NCBI RefSeq assembly: GCF_900215485.1
Contig: NZ_OCMZ01000002.1
Span: forward strand, 744,001-808,000
Reading direction: 5' to 3'
DNA: 64,000 bases
Origin: Nitrosovibrio sp. Nv4
GTDB lineage: Bacteria; Pseudomonadota; Gammaproteobacteria; Burkholderiales; Nitrosomonadaceae
In this document: positions 17,755 to 26,290 of the stretch, in pieces
Layout: the number at the start of each line of letters is the position of its first letter
How positions within the stretch are numbered: the first letter of the stretch is position 1
Made by a program: the position numbers and the translations under genes
Notes under the pieces: model-generated
Told to the model about the DNA's origin: nothing
The model's input: only the letters and a program-made list of their open reading frames with translations
The model's database searches: none

Positions 17755-18454
17755 GGCTTCTCTCCGTTTTTTTCGACAAAGCCATCTTCCAGATATAGCG
17801 GGGATTAAAGGAAGACACGGCTGCAAGAAGGATTGTGAGGGCGCCAAAAGCCCATAGCGCAACGCCAGGCAATACGGTTGCCATATTGGTCAGTTTGACG
17901 AGTGCAACGATGGTGCCGAGCAGAAACACTTCCACCATGACCCAGGGCTGCAAGGTTTGAATCAAGCGCACCAGTAAATTGAAAGCCGGGTGATATCCGG
18001 ATCGCGTGACTGAGGCAAGCAAATAAATCAAAACAAGAAGTTGTATCAATGGAAACAGAATCGTTGTGGCAAGCACCAGGGACGCGACGAAAGGCATGTC
18101 CGCGGCGTTCAAGGATAAAACCGAGCCTATGAGCGTGGTTCGACTGACGATACCCTGAAGCTCCATTTCAACAATGGGGAAGGTATTGGCAATGATGTAT
18201 ATCAAGAAACTGGCAATCGCCAGTGGCAAAACACGTCTGCTATAGGCGCTCATATCGCGCTCCAGTTCAGCGCCGCAACGACTGCAGAGCGCAATTTCAT
18301 TGCGACCTGGCGCTGACCTGCTGTGAATTGCATCGCATTCTTCACAGGCGATCAAGTCTGCTACTTCCTGCATTTGATCCCTCGAGTTGGTTTTCAAGAT
18401 CCTCGTAAAATAGGAATACGTCCAGGCCCTACCTATGATATCGCTTAAATTCAT
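17744..18454 (-). CDS. pqiA: Paraquat-inducible protein A, first half-gene
   Basis: This PqiA-domain protein has a CxxC...CxxC zinc ribbon (ACEECDAIH ... ALCSRCG) followed by four transmembrane helices with the IIANTFPIVEMELQG motif that parallels the YVPANTLPVMT of the next gene. I chose the start MNLSDIIG at 18454 because AGGA lies 6 nt upstream; the frame extends to 18559, which would add 35 hydrophilic residues without a ribosome binding site. It is the first gene of the minus-strand pqi operon and is transcribed divergently from ftsH. It overlaps the second pqiA by 11 nt. Confidence 0.85.
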   Translation of the reverse strand: MNLSDIIGRAWTYSYFTRILKTNSRDQMQEVADLIACEECDAIHSRSAPGRNEIALCSRCGAELERDMSAYSRRVLPLAIASFLIYIIANTFPIVEMELQGIVSRTTLIGSVLSLNAADMPFVASLVLATTILFPLIQLLVLIYLLASVTRSGYHPAFNLLVRLIQTLQPWVMVEVFLLGTIVALVKLTNMATVLPGVALWAFGALTILLAAVSSFNPRYIWKMALSKKTERSHVS

Positions 18455-18625
18455 GACTTGTCCTGGATAAAACGCGCCCTGCTTCATGGCTTGGAATCCG
18501 GCATTTATCATCTGTGGCGCAATTCTGGACTGCGCCGTTGCTTGCCTGTTTTTTGCCATGTGCTACGCTGAAACAAACAGTTCTCCAAACTGTCTTTAAA
18601 AGGGGTGCATAGCAAGGAAAATTCA

Positions 18626-20461
18626 ATGGACAAGAAAACGCAAATCAACTTTTGGTACATCATCATTGCGGTATTCGGCATTTTGCTGATACAGAATCTG
18701 TACTCGCAATATACGAAGGTTGAGCCTATACCCTACAGCCGCTTTCATACATTACTGGATCAGGACAAGATAGCGGAGATCGCGATAACCGAAAATCATA
18801 TTTACGGCACGCTCAAGGAAGAAGGCTCGGATGGGTTCAAGGATTTCGTTACTACGCGGGTCGAACCCGAGTTGGCCGATAAATTGGATGAGCACAACGT
18901 TACCTATACCGGGGTGATTCAAAGTACCTGGATCCGCGACCTGCTGTCGTGGATAGTCCCCATGGCAATCTTTTTCGGGATATGGTTGTTTATCATTCGG
19001 CGCATGAATCCAGGCGGCATCAGCGGTGGACTGATGTCGATCGGCAAAAGCCGCGCAAAGGTGTTCGTGGAGAAAGAAACCAAAGTTACTTTTGCGGATG
19101 TGGCGGGCGTCGATGAAGCGAAGGAAGAGCTGGTGGAAATCATCAACTTCCTGAAGGACCCGACGGGATATAGCCGCCTTGGCGGTCGTGTGCCCAAGGG
19201 AATTCTGCTGGTGGGCCCGCCCGGCACCGGCAAAACCTTGTTGGCACGCGCCGTTGCCGGGGAAGCGAATGTTCCGTTTTTTTCGATCTCCGGCTCGGAA
19301 TTTGTCGAGATGTTTGTCGGTGTCGGCGCGGCCAGGGTACGCGACCTGTTCGAGCAGGCGCGTCAAATGGCCCCGGCAATCATCTTTATCGATGAACTGG
19401 ACTCGCTTGGACGAGCCCGCGGCGCATATGGATTGGGCGGCCACGACGAGAAGGAGCAAACGCTGAACCAGTTATTGGCTGAACTGGATGGTTTTGATCC
19501 AAAAAGCGGCGTGGTGCTGCTAGCCGCAACCAACCGGCCGGAGATCCTCGACCCGGCGTTGCTGCGTGCCGGGCGGTTCGATCGTCAGGTATTGGTGGAT
19601 CGGCCCGACAAATTGGGTCGCGAGCAGATTCTGGCGGTGCATCTGAAAAAAGTGAAGCTCGACACCGATGTGAAGCCGGAGCAGATCGCGGCATTGACGC
19701 CAGGCTTCACCGGTGCGGATCTGGCGAATCTCGTCAATGAAGCAGCGCTGCTTGCTACCAGACGTAATGGTATATCGGTAACAATGGGGGACTTCAATAA
19801 TGCGATTGAGCGGGTCGTTGCCGGCCTTGAGAAACGCAACCGCCTGCTTAATCCGGAGGAGCGCCGTGTGGTGGCATTTCATGAATTAGGACATGCGATG
19901 GTGGGACTGGCGTTGCCCGGCGCCGACGAGGTGCACAAGGTTTCAATCATTCCACGCGGGGTCGGCGCCCTTGGCTACACGATTCAACGTCCGACCGAGG
20001 ACCGATTTTTGATGACGCGAGCGGAACTTGAAAATAAAATGGCGGTGCTGCTGGGTGGACGCGCGGCAGAGCGCGTGGTGTTCGGCGAGATATCGACGGG
20101 CGCCACGGACGATCTCGTCAAGGCTACTGATCTTGCCCGTGCCATGGTACTGCGCTACGGGATGAGCGACGCCCTGGGCAACGTCGCCTATGATCGGGAG
20201 CGGTCCGTTTTTCTCCAACCAGGCATACCCATGCCTCAGAGCCGGGATTACAGCGAGGAAACCGCAAACGCCATCGATAATGCGGTGCGCGCACTTGTGG
20301 ACCATGCGCTGGAGCGTGCGGTAGCCATCCTGAAAGTCAACCGCGCACTGCTCGATCGGACTGCGGCAAAATTGCTCGAGGCCGAAACCCTGAATGAGCC
20401 TGAGATAGAAGCCATGAAGCGCGAGATCATCACCGGCTCAAAGATTCCGGCGATGGCATGA
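18626..20461 (+). CDS. ftsH: FtsH-family ATP-dependent zinc metalloprotease
   Basis: This 611-residue AAA protease is anchored by two N-terminal transmembrane helices (about 8-26 and 105-125). It shows Walker A GPPGTGKT (about 197), Walker B FIDELDS, the second region of homology ([19 protein letters not shown]) and the zinc site HELGH (about 418), all intact. It degrades misfolded membrane proteins and short-lived regulators. The start ATG at 18626 has AAGGA 7 nt upstream; a GTG 21 nt earlier is less likely. Walker B reads DELDS where most FtsH proteins have DEIDA. Together with the isolated position, away from rrmJ/folP/glmM, this suggests an additional FtsH paralogue rather than the main copy (inference). 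Confidence 0.93.
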   Translation: MDKKTQINFWYIIIAVFGILLIQNLYSQYTKVEPIPYSRFHTLLDQDKIAEIAITENHIYGTLKEEGSDGFKDFVTTRVEPELADKLDEHNVTYTGVIQSTWIRDLLSWIVPMAIFFGIWLFIIRRMNPGGISGGLMSIGKSRAKVFVEKETKVTFADVAGVDEAKEELVEIINFLKDPTGYSRLGGRVPKGILLVGPPGTGKTLLARAVAGEANVPFFSISGSEFVEMFVGVGAARVRDLFEQARQMAPAIIFIDELDSLGRARGAYGLGGHDEKEQTLNQLLAELDGFDPKSGVVLLAATNRPEILDPALLRAGRFDRQVLVDRPDKLGREQILAVHLKKVKLDTDVKPEQIAALTPGFTGADLANLVNEAALLATRRNGISVTMGDFNNAIERVVAGLEKRNRLLNPEERRVVAFHELGHAMVGLALPGADEVHKVSIIPRGVGALGYTIQRPTEDRFLMTRAELENKMAVLLGGRAAERVVFGEISTGATDDLVKATDLARAMVLRYGMSDALGNVAYDRERSVFLQPGIPMPQSRDYSEETANAIDNAVRALVDHALERAVAILKVNRALLDRTAAKLLEAETLNEPEIEAMKREIITGSKIPAMA

Positions 20462-20992
20462 CATTTGAAAGGGGCTTGAAGTAGTATGGGAAGGCAGCCC
20501 AGTTCGGCTCCCGCCTGTTTTTTTATTCGAGGAACAAAAATTCGAATAAAAAGTTTCTATACAGACTCTGATTCCTGTATACTCCGCGCTTCGATGAAAA
20601 TCCCTTATATCTTGTAGGGCTTTTTTTCGGTTCATCGTTCCTGACCTCTCTTCGATTTTCAAGTCTCCAACGGAAATTGTGCGGTACCGTGGTTAGCGGC
20701 GATGTCTTATATGTGCGCTAGCGGTACTTTGCCCATTCGTTTCCAGGAGTCATATCCTGCTTGCGCGCGTTAGGGCGTATCTATAATTCGAAAGTTCCAG
20801 GCAGAAAGGCGGATGCGAATTGAGGGGCAATGCGCCTTCAACGCGGATTTCGAAGAAATTTTGAAGCGCTGCATCGTATTTCCATCGTAATTCATATGCA
20901 AGCGGCAAAATCCTTTTGAGCAATGCAATAAAGCCACGGAATCAGGATTTATAGATGCACCATATTTTTTCATTTAATAGGAAAAAAACAAC
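20462..20992. other. Long intergenic leader upstream of the RhlE helicase
   Basis: About 530 bp without a gene. A fair -10 hexamer TATACT lies at 20578-20583 with a weak -35. About 20 nt downstream, CCCT...AGGG followed by a run of seven T (about 20605-20627) could act as an attenuator or end a short RNA. The remaining ~360 nt would be a long untranslated leader for the helicase gene. Long leaders are common in cold-responsive helicase genes, but folding was not computed. Confidence 0.35.
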
Positions 20993-22408
20993 GTGTCTTT
21001 TGAAAATCTGAATCTTCACCCACTCATTCTTAAAGCCATTATCGACTCGGGTTATACATCACCCACTCCCATTCAGGAACAAGCCATTCCGGAATTACTG
21101 GCCGGGCACGATATCATGGCCTCGGCGCAGACCGGCACCGGCAAAACCGCCGCATTCATGTTGCCGGCGCTGCATCGCCTTGCCACGCCTTCCGCAGTAC
21201 ACAGCCGTGGACCGCGTGTACTGGTGTTGACCCCGACGCGGGAGCTCGCGCTCCAGGTATCGGAAGCGGCCGCAAAATATGGTAAGCATCTGTCGCGTGT
21301 CAAGGTGGTGAGCATACTTGGTGGAATGCCCTACCCGCTGCAAAACAAGCTGCTCTCGCAGTCAGTCGATATTCTCGTCGCAACACCGGGTCGTTTGATT
21401 GATCACATTCAGCGTGGACGCATCGATTTTTCGCGCCTGGAAATGCTGGTGCTGGACGAGGCCGACCGCATGCTCGACATGGGTTTCATCGATGATGTGG
21501 AGCGAATCGCGTCAGCCACGCCTGCAACCCGCCAAACCTTGCTGTTCTCAGCCACCCTGGATAGCGCAATAAACAATGTTGCGGCGCGTCTGCTCAAATC
21601 GCCCAAGCGCATTCAGATCGCGACGCAGCAGGCAAAACTCGATAACATCGAACAGCGGCTGCATTATGTTGATGACATTTCGCACAAGAACCGTCTGCTG
21701 GACCATCTGCTTCGCGATATGGCGTTGAAACAGGCCATTGTCTTTACGGCGACCAAGCGCGACGCCGATACGCTGGCGGACAACCTTTCAGCGCAGGGGC
21801 ATGAAGCCGCCGCGTTGCACGGCGATATGAACCAGCGAGATCGTACCCGCACGCTTACGAAGCTTCGTGGTGGTGGGCTGCGCGTTCTGGTAGCCACTGA
21901 CGTCGCCGCACGAGGAATCGATGTGGCAGGCATAACCCATGTCATCAATTTCGATCTGCCGAAATTTGCCGAAGACTATGTGCACCGCATCGGCCGCACA
22001 GGTCGCGCCGGCGCATCGGGAATCGCGGTGTCATTCGCTTCGGGCAAGGATGGGATTAATCTGAAAAAAATCGAACGCTTCACTGGCCAGCGGATCGCCT
22101 CGCACGAGGTACCTGGTCTGGAGCCGCGATTCAAGCCACGCGTTGGCGCAGGCGGAGCATCCAGAAGCGCGCCGAGCGTCGCTCATAAACGTAGCCGTAC
22201 GTGGTCGAACGATAACCCACGCCACACCAGTAGCGCCAACAGCGCCAACGGAAATTGGGATGATAGCCGCAACCGTTCACCGAGCGCTGGCCGGGGTGAT
22301 ACGTGGGGTAATACACGGGGTGGCGCAAGGGGCAATAGCGGCGGAAATACCCGGAGCAACTCGTTCGGGAACAGCAGCACTGCCAGCCCTTATTCCAGAA
22401 CCAAGTAA
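20993..22408 (+). CDS. rhlE: DEAD-box ATP-dependent RNA helicase, RhlE type
   Basis: This 471-residue helicase has all core motifs: the Q motif (SPTPIQEQAIP), AQTGTGKT (about 44-51), PTRELA, TPGR, DEAD (about 155), SAT, and in domain 2 ATDVAARGID and HRIGRTGR. The first ~375 residues are the helicase core. The last ~95 are a low-complexity tail rich in Gly, Asn, Arg and Ser that probably binds RNA. Translation starts at GTG with AGGA about 10 nt upstream. RhlE-type helicases act in ribosome maturation and RNA turnover. An intrinsic terminator follows. Confidence 0.94.
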   Translation: MSFENLNLHPLILKAIIDSGYTSPTPIQEQAIPELLAGHDIMASAQTGTGKTAAFMLPALHRLATPSAVHSRGPRVLVLTPTRELALQVSEAAAKYGKHLSRVKVVSILGGMPYPLQNKLLSQSVDILVATPGRLIDHIQRGRIDFSRLEMLVLDEADRMLDMGFIDDVERIASATPATRQTLLFSATLDSAINNVAARLLKSPKRIQIATQQAKLDNIEQRLHYVDDISHKNRLLDHLLRDMALKQAIVFTATKRDADTLADNLSAQGHEAAALHGDMNQRDRTRTLTKLRGGGLRVLVATDVAARGIDVAGITHVINFDLPKFAEDYVHRIGRTGRAGASGIAVSFASGKDGINLKKIERFTGQRIASHEVPGLEPRFKPRVGAGGASRSAPSVAHKRSRTWSNDNPRHTSSANSANGNWDDSRNRSPSAGRGDTWGNTRGGARGNSGGNTRSNSFGNSSTASPYSRTK

Positions 22409-22423
22409 GCCGATCCGCTCTGA

Positions 22424-22472
22424 AAATGGCCACATTGCCCAGATGAATGGGACAATGCGGCCGTTTGTTTTC
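22424..22472 (+). terminator. Intrinsic terminator after rhlE
   Basis: A strong hairpin has GGCC-A-CATTG-CCC pairing with GGG-A-CAATG-C-GGCC across an 8-nt loop (22428-22462), followed by GTTTGTTTTC. It begins about 20 nt after the rhlE stop codon and fits a rho-independent terminator. Confidence 0.8.
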
Positions 22473-22607
22473 ATTCAGGACAGTAAGGTAAGATGGCCGC
22501 AGCTTGACGCAGCCATGAAATGGACATTCTGGTATAGCTTATAACCTCATTCGACCTTTCCAAAAAAATCATGTGAGAAGAACGACCTGAGAAGGGGCGA
22601 TCGCTTG

Positions 22608-22994
22608 CTACTCCGGCTGATTTCGCATGAAATCCGCTGTCTGATCAAACGCCATGTCAAGTTTTTTGCGCAGTTCATCATCGAGTCCGATGTCCACCAT
22701 TGCGCGACTCATACAAGACAACCACTGATCACGCTCGGGAACGCCGATAGGAAAAGGCATATGGCGGGTACGCAAACGTGGCTCGCCATATTTTTCCGTA
22801 TATAAGGACGGACCGCCCGTCCAGCCGCAAAGAAACATGAACAGCTTCTGCCGGGAATGGGTCAAATCCTGCGGATGAAGCTTGCGGACGGCGAAATAGT
22901 CCGGATCCTCATCCATCAGATCGTAAAAGCGGTCGACAAGGCGGCGTATGGCTGTTTCACCGCCTATCCGTTCGTATGATGTCGCGACGTGCAT
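22608..22994 (-). CDS. glbO: Group II truncated haemoglobin
   Basis: This 128-residue protein is a 2/2 haemoglobin. The proximal histidine is H78 in RTRHMPFPIG, and the group II hallmark tryptophan at G8 is W91 in RDQWLSCM. The YxRIGGE start, FYDLMDEDP and a LCGWTGGP segment complete the fold. Group II proteins bind O2 and NO and are linked to NO detoxification or oxygen chemistry. For an organism that generates NO this is a sensible protective protein (inference). It lies downstream of, and on the same strand as, the ceramidase-like gene. Confidence 0.93.
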   Translation of the reverse strand: MHVATSYERIGGETAIRRLVDRFYDLMDEDPDYFAVRKLHPQDLTHSRQKLFMFLCGWTGGPSLYTEKYGEPRLRTRHMPFPIGVPERDQWLSCMSRAMVDIGLDDELRKKLDMAFDQTADFMRNQPE

Positions 22995-23074
22995 TTGACT
23001 CTCTCCTTTTTCTTTGACAACCTCATAGCCTTATACTAAGCCATATTAAGCCATGCGGGAAAAACCCGCCTTAT

Positions 23075-23863
23075 TCATGGCAGTGGCCTGCGTTTTCTCA
23101 ACATGCGCACAACCAAGTAGATGGCCGCAGCGGCAAGCAAATGCTTTACGGTATGGCCGCTTATCACCTGTCCAATATCATAAATTGCCCGATCCCCGAT
23201 TTCAGCCAGCTTGGCAATGGCATAGAAGGCAAGCGCCATATAAATACCAGACCCATGGGTATATCGCGACGGGAAGTAAATCCCGAGCAGAATAATAACC
23301 AGCAGTGAATAGAACTGCACGACGATATAAAAGTTCAGATTGCCGGCCCCGCGCTGCTTGCTCCAATGCCAATGCATCACGCTTCCCACGCCTACCGCAA
23401 TCAGAACAGGCAGCAACAGCAATCCCGCCTTTGGATTGACCCGCTCGTTGAGCGCCGCAGCAAGCAGCGCCATTATGCCGATCGCTATCGGCAACCGATC
23501 CCACATCAATCGCTCATTGCCCGGTGCGAGGTGATAATAGGCTGAACCAATGCATGCCATCGCCACATTGAGGAAGAGAACCAGGTAGGGCCAGCGTTCC
23601 GATGAATCGACGAAAGCTTTGGCGATACGCGCTCCACCGGAGCATAGGAGAAAACCCAGACCCGCGATCCCGACAAGCAGAAAAGCGACGTTGGAAACAA
23701 CATTGAAAAAATTGGGAATACCGAAGTAAGTGCGCTGATCCGCAAACTGATGATATTCAAGCGGTTGGGGAATTGGCGGAATAATCACTGCAAGCAGCAG
23801 CATGCCTGCGGAAAGAAGGCTCAGCATCCATAAGCGGCGCTTGTCATTCATGGATAATCCCAC
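23075..23863 (-). CDS. Ceramidase-like membrane protein (alkaline ceramidase/CREST superfamily)
   Basis: This 262-residue protein has about seven transmembrane helices and the superfamily signatures DQRTYFGIPNFFNVVSN near the N-terminus, SAYYHLAPGNERLMWDRLP in the middle and GHTVKHLLAA near the C-terminus. In eukaryotic alkaline ceramidases these His, Ser and Asp residues hold a catalytic zinc. Bacterial members are poorly characterised and the natural substrate here is unknown. An alternative start MNDKRR, four codons in, is possible. It is transcribed away from the MazEF pair. Confidence 0.85.
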   Translation of the reverse strand: MGLSMNDKRRLWMLSLLSAGMLLLAVIIPPIPQPLEYHQFADQRTYFGIPNFFNVVSNVAFLLVGIAGLGFLLCSGGARIAKAFVDSSERWPYLVLFLNVAMACIGSAYYHLAPGNERLMWDRLPIAIGIMALLAAALNERVNPKAGLLLLPVLIAVGVGSVMHWHWSKQRGAGNLNFYIVVQFYSLLVIILLGIYFPSRYTHGSGIYMALAFYAIAKLAEIGDRAIYDIGQVISGHTVKHLLAAAAIYLVVRMLRKRRPLP

Positions 23864-23875
23864 ATCAATCGAAGC

Positions 23876-23917
23876 GTTGCATGTAACGATATTCTTGCTT
23901 ATAATGTTGCATGTAAC
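23876..23917 (+). promoter_or_regulatory. MazEF promoter with paired operator repeats
   Basis: TTGCAT (23877-23882), a 17-bp spacer and TATAAT (23900-23905) form a near-consensus sigma70 promoter. The 12-mer GTTGCATGTAAC occurs twice, at 23876-23887 overlapping the -35 and at 23906-23917 just after the -10, exactly 30 bp apart (three helical turns). Each copy is an imperfect palindrome. This is the layout expected for autoregulation by an antitoxin or antitoxin-toxin complex. The protein-DNA match is inference. Confidence 0.75.
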
Positions 23918-23937
23918 ATAATTCCATGGAGGCGATT

Positions 23938-24150
23938 ATGAGAACAACTACTTCAGCGCGTGTGCAAAAGTATCGAGCTGGGCTACGCGCCTCGGGTCTG
24001 CGCCCCGTACAGATCTGGGTACCGGACACTCGCCGTCCCGGCTTTGCGGAGGAATGCCGCCGTCAATCCCGCCTGTTGCGCGACGACCCGCACGAACTGG
24101 AAACATCAGCGTGGCTATCCGCCATTGCTGACACAGACGGATGGGAATGA
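23938..24150 (+). CDS. MazE-like antitoxin (DUF3018 family)
   Basis: This 70-residue protein begins MRTTTSARVQKYRAGLRASGLRPVQIWVPD, typical of the DUF3018 antitoxins found before PemK/MazF toxins. The basic N-terminal part should form a ribbon-helix-helix-like DNA-binding unit, and the acidic C-terminus (ELETSAWLSAIADTDGWE) should neutralise the toxin. GGAGG, with a 7-nt spacing, precedes the ATG at 23938; an in-frame ATG four codons earlier overlaps the ribosome binding site and is not used. Its stop overlaps the toxin start. Confidence 0.9.
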   Translation: MRTTTSARVQKYRAGLRASGLRPVQIWVPDTRRPGFAEECRRQSRLLRDDPHELETSAWLSAIADTDGWE

Positions 24151-24470
24151 GGCGCGGCGACCTGGTCACAATCTCGGTAAAAGGTGACTACGGCAAGCCG
24201 CGCCCGGCACTGATCATTCAGTCCGACCTATTCAATGAGCATTCGTCCGTTACCGTATTGCCCGTGACCAGTGTGCTTCGGGGAGCGCCCTTGTTTCGCA
24301 TCACAGTACAACCAAACTCAAATAATGGCCTACTCAAACCGTCTCAAATTATGATAGACAAGACACAAACCATTCCCTGCGAGAAGATAGGTGGGGTTAT
24401 CGGACATTTGGACGATGAAGCCCTACTAGCTATCAATCGCGCCCTGGTTGTGTTCCTGGGATTTGCATAA
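24147..24470 (+). CDS. MazF/PemK-family endoribonuclease toxin
   Basis: This 107-residue protein is a MazF-type mRNA interferase. It shows MRRGDLVTI at the N-terminus, GKPRPALIIQSDLFN with the conserved RP pair, the strand TVLPVTS, and KPSQIMIDKTQTIPCEKIGGVIGHLD with the typical D-K-x(n)-G-x-L pattern. The start at 24147 forms an ATGA overlap with the antitoxin stop, the usual coupling for such pairs. A slightly earlier ATG at 24141 exists in frame. The cleavage sequence cannot be predicted from the protein. Confidence 0.92.
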   Translation: MRRGDLVTISVKGDYGKPRPALIIQSDLFNEHSSVTVLPVTSVLRGAPLFRITVQPNSNNGLLKPSQIMIDKTQTIPCEKIGGVIGHLDDEALLAINRALVVFLGFA

Positions 24471-24550
24471 TCTATTTTTTTTGGTGGCAACCAAAACAGC
24501 GTTGAAACAGTAGCTGGCAACCCCCTGACGGGAGCGCATTAAAGTATTTT

Positions 24551-25900
24551 TCACCGCATTTTCGCTACTGCATCGTCCACCCGATCCACCGCAATAATCT
24601 CGATGCCGGCAATTCCCTGCTTCGGCTTGTTGGCCTTGGGAACGATGGCCTGAACAAAACCCAGCTTGGCCGCTTCTTTCAGCCTTTCGAGACCGCGCTG
24701 GACTGGACGCACTTCTCCAGCCAGCCCCACTTCGCCAAACACCACCATCTTTTCCGGCAGCGGCTTGTTCTTGAGGGAAGAAACAATAGCAAGCAATACT
24801 GCCAGATCCGCGCCTGGCTCTGTTATTTTCACGCCACCCACCGCATTGACGAACACATCCTGATCAAAACAGGCAATGCCAGCGTGGCGGTGTAATACCG
24901 CCAGCAACATCGCCAGCCTGTTCTGTTCCAGCCCCACGCTCAGCCGTCGAGGGTTCGGCGCGTGGGCTTCATCCACCAAAGCCTGAATTTCCACCAGTAA
25001 TGGGCGGGTGCCTTCCTGGGTCACCATTATGCAGGAACCCGGCACCTGACCGCCGTGGTGCGAAAGAAACAGAGCGGAAGGATTGCTCACTTCCCGCAAG
25101 CCTTTTTCCGTCATGGCAAATACGCCCAACTCATTCACAGCGCCAAAGCGATTCTTGAAGGCGCGGATCAGGCGAAAGCTGGAATGGGTATCCCCCTCGA
25201 AGTAAAGCACCGTATCTACCATGTGCTCAAGTACGCGAGGCCCGGCCAAGGTACCTTCCTTCGTGACATGTCCCACCAGAATAATACATGTGCCGCTGGC
25301 CTTGGCAAGCCGCGTCAGTTGGGCTGCGCACTCGCGCACCTGCGCCACCGAACCGGGCGCTGATTGCATGGCATCGGAATAAATGGTCTGGATGGAATCG
25401 ATTACTGCTATATCGGGTTTACGCTCCGTCAGCGCTGCCTGGATTCTCTCCAACTGGATTTCCGCCAGCAGATGCACCGCCTTTGCATCCAGCGCCAGGC
25501 GCTTTGCCCGAAGCGCCACCTGCCGCGCCGATTCTTCACCACTCACATACAGCACGTCGCGCATAACGGACATATGACATAGCGCTTGCAGCAGCAGTGT
25601 CGATTTGCCGATTCCCGGGTCTCCTCCCAGCAGTACAACCCCGCCATGCACCAGACCACCGCCCAATACCCTGTCAAATTCGGCCACACCAGTGGAATAA
25701 CGCTCTTCCTCCCCCGCCTCCACCTCGCTCAAATTCTGCACCTGGCCGGTTTCGGATACGGGAGTAAAACGCGATACCGTTTTCTCCGCGATTGCCTCGA
25801 CCAGCGTGTTCCATGCCTGACAATGCGGACACTGACCCTGCCATTTCAGAGTCTGGCCACCACATTCGGTGCAGGAATAAGTGGATTTTGTTTTAGCCAT
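24551..25900 (-). CDS. radA: DNA repair protein RadA (Sms)
   Basis: This 449-residue protein has a four-cysteine zinc finger (C10, C13, C24, C27), a RecA-like ATPase with Walker A GGDPGIGKST (about 92-101), the RadA-specific KNRFG motif (in RAFKNRFGAVNELG), and a Lon-protease-like C-terminal domain. RadA promotes branch migration in recombination and processing of stalled forks. The frame is open to 26008, but the conserved N-terminus MAKTKSTYSCTECGG fixes the start at 25900. The length matches the family (about 450-460). It is a lone minus-strand gene. Confidence 0.96.
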   Translation of the reverse strand: MAKTKSTYSCTECGGQTLKWQGQCPHCQAWNTLVEAIAEKTVSRFTPVSETGQVQNLSEVEAGEEERYSTGVAEFDRVLGGGLVHGGVVLLGGDPGIGKSTLLLQALCHMSVMRDVLYVSGEESARQVALRAKRLALDAKAVHLLAEIQLERIQAALTERKPDIAVIDSIQTIYSDAMQSAPGSVAQVRECAAQLTRLAKASGTCIILVGHVTKEGTLAGPRVLEHMVDTVLYFEGDTHSSFRLIRAFKNRFGAVNELGVFAMTEKGLREVSNPSALFLSHHGGQVPGSCIMVTQEGTRPLLVEIQALVDEAHAPNPRRLSVGLEQNRLAMLLAVLHRHAGIACFDQDVFVNAVGGVKITEPGADLAVLLAIVSSLKNKPLPEKMVVFGEVGLAGEVRPVQRGLERLKEAAKLGFVQAIVPKANKPKQGIAGIEIIAVDRVDDAVAKMR

Positions 25901-26290
25901 TTTCAAGAAATTAACATGCCGTAATCCGCATGACTGCGATCCAGAGCCAGATCGATCCTTCATCTGTTTCTGGGCGACAGCACGACGGCGCATGCCAATT
26001 CTGCTCAATCTGTTTTTCGATCAGCCATATATCGCCCATATCATCTCCATTAGTTTGATACTTTGATTACCATTCTAACTCGTTCACAAAGCGTGGCGGG
26101 ACTGGCGTTTAACCGCGCTACTGATTCTGTGCTCCCTGCGGCATGTACTGATATTCCAACGCCATGCTACAAACGAAGAAGCTGCGTCTCGAAAACTTGC
26201 TTCGAATAAGAGCTTGCTATTTAGATTGAATTGTTTATAAATGAAAACTACGCAGAAAAAATGAAGCATTAAAAAACTATTATTCCCTTG
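25901..26290. other. Divergent intergenic region radA / MFS exporter
   Basis: About 390 bp between two divergent genes, expected to hold both promoters. I find no supported coding frame. The part next to the MFS gene is AT-rich, but I could not fix a clear promoter pair. Confidence 0.35.
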
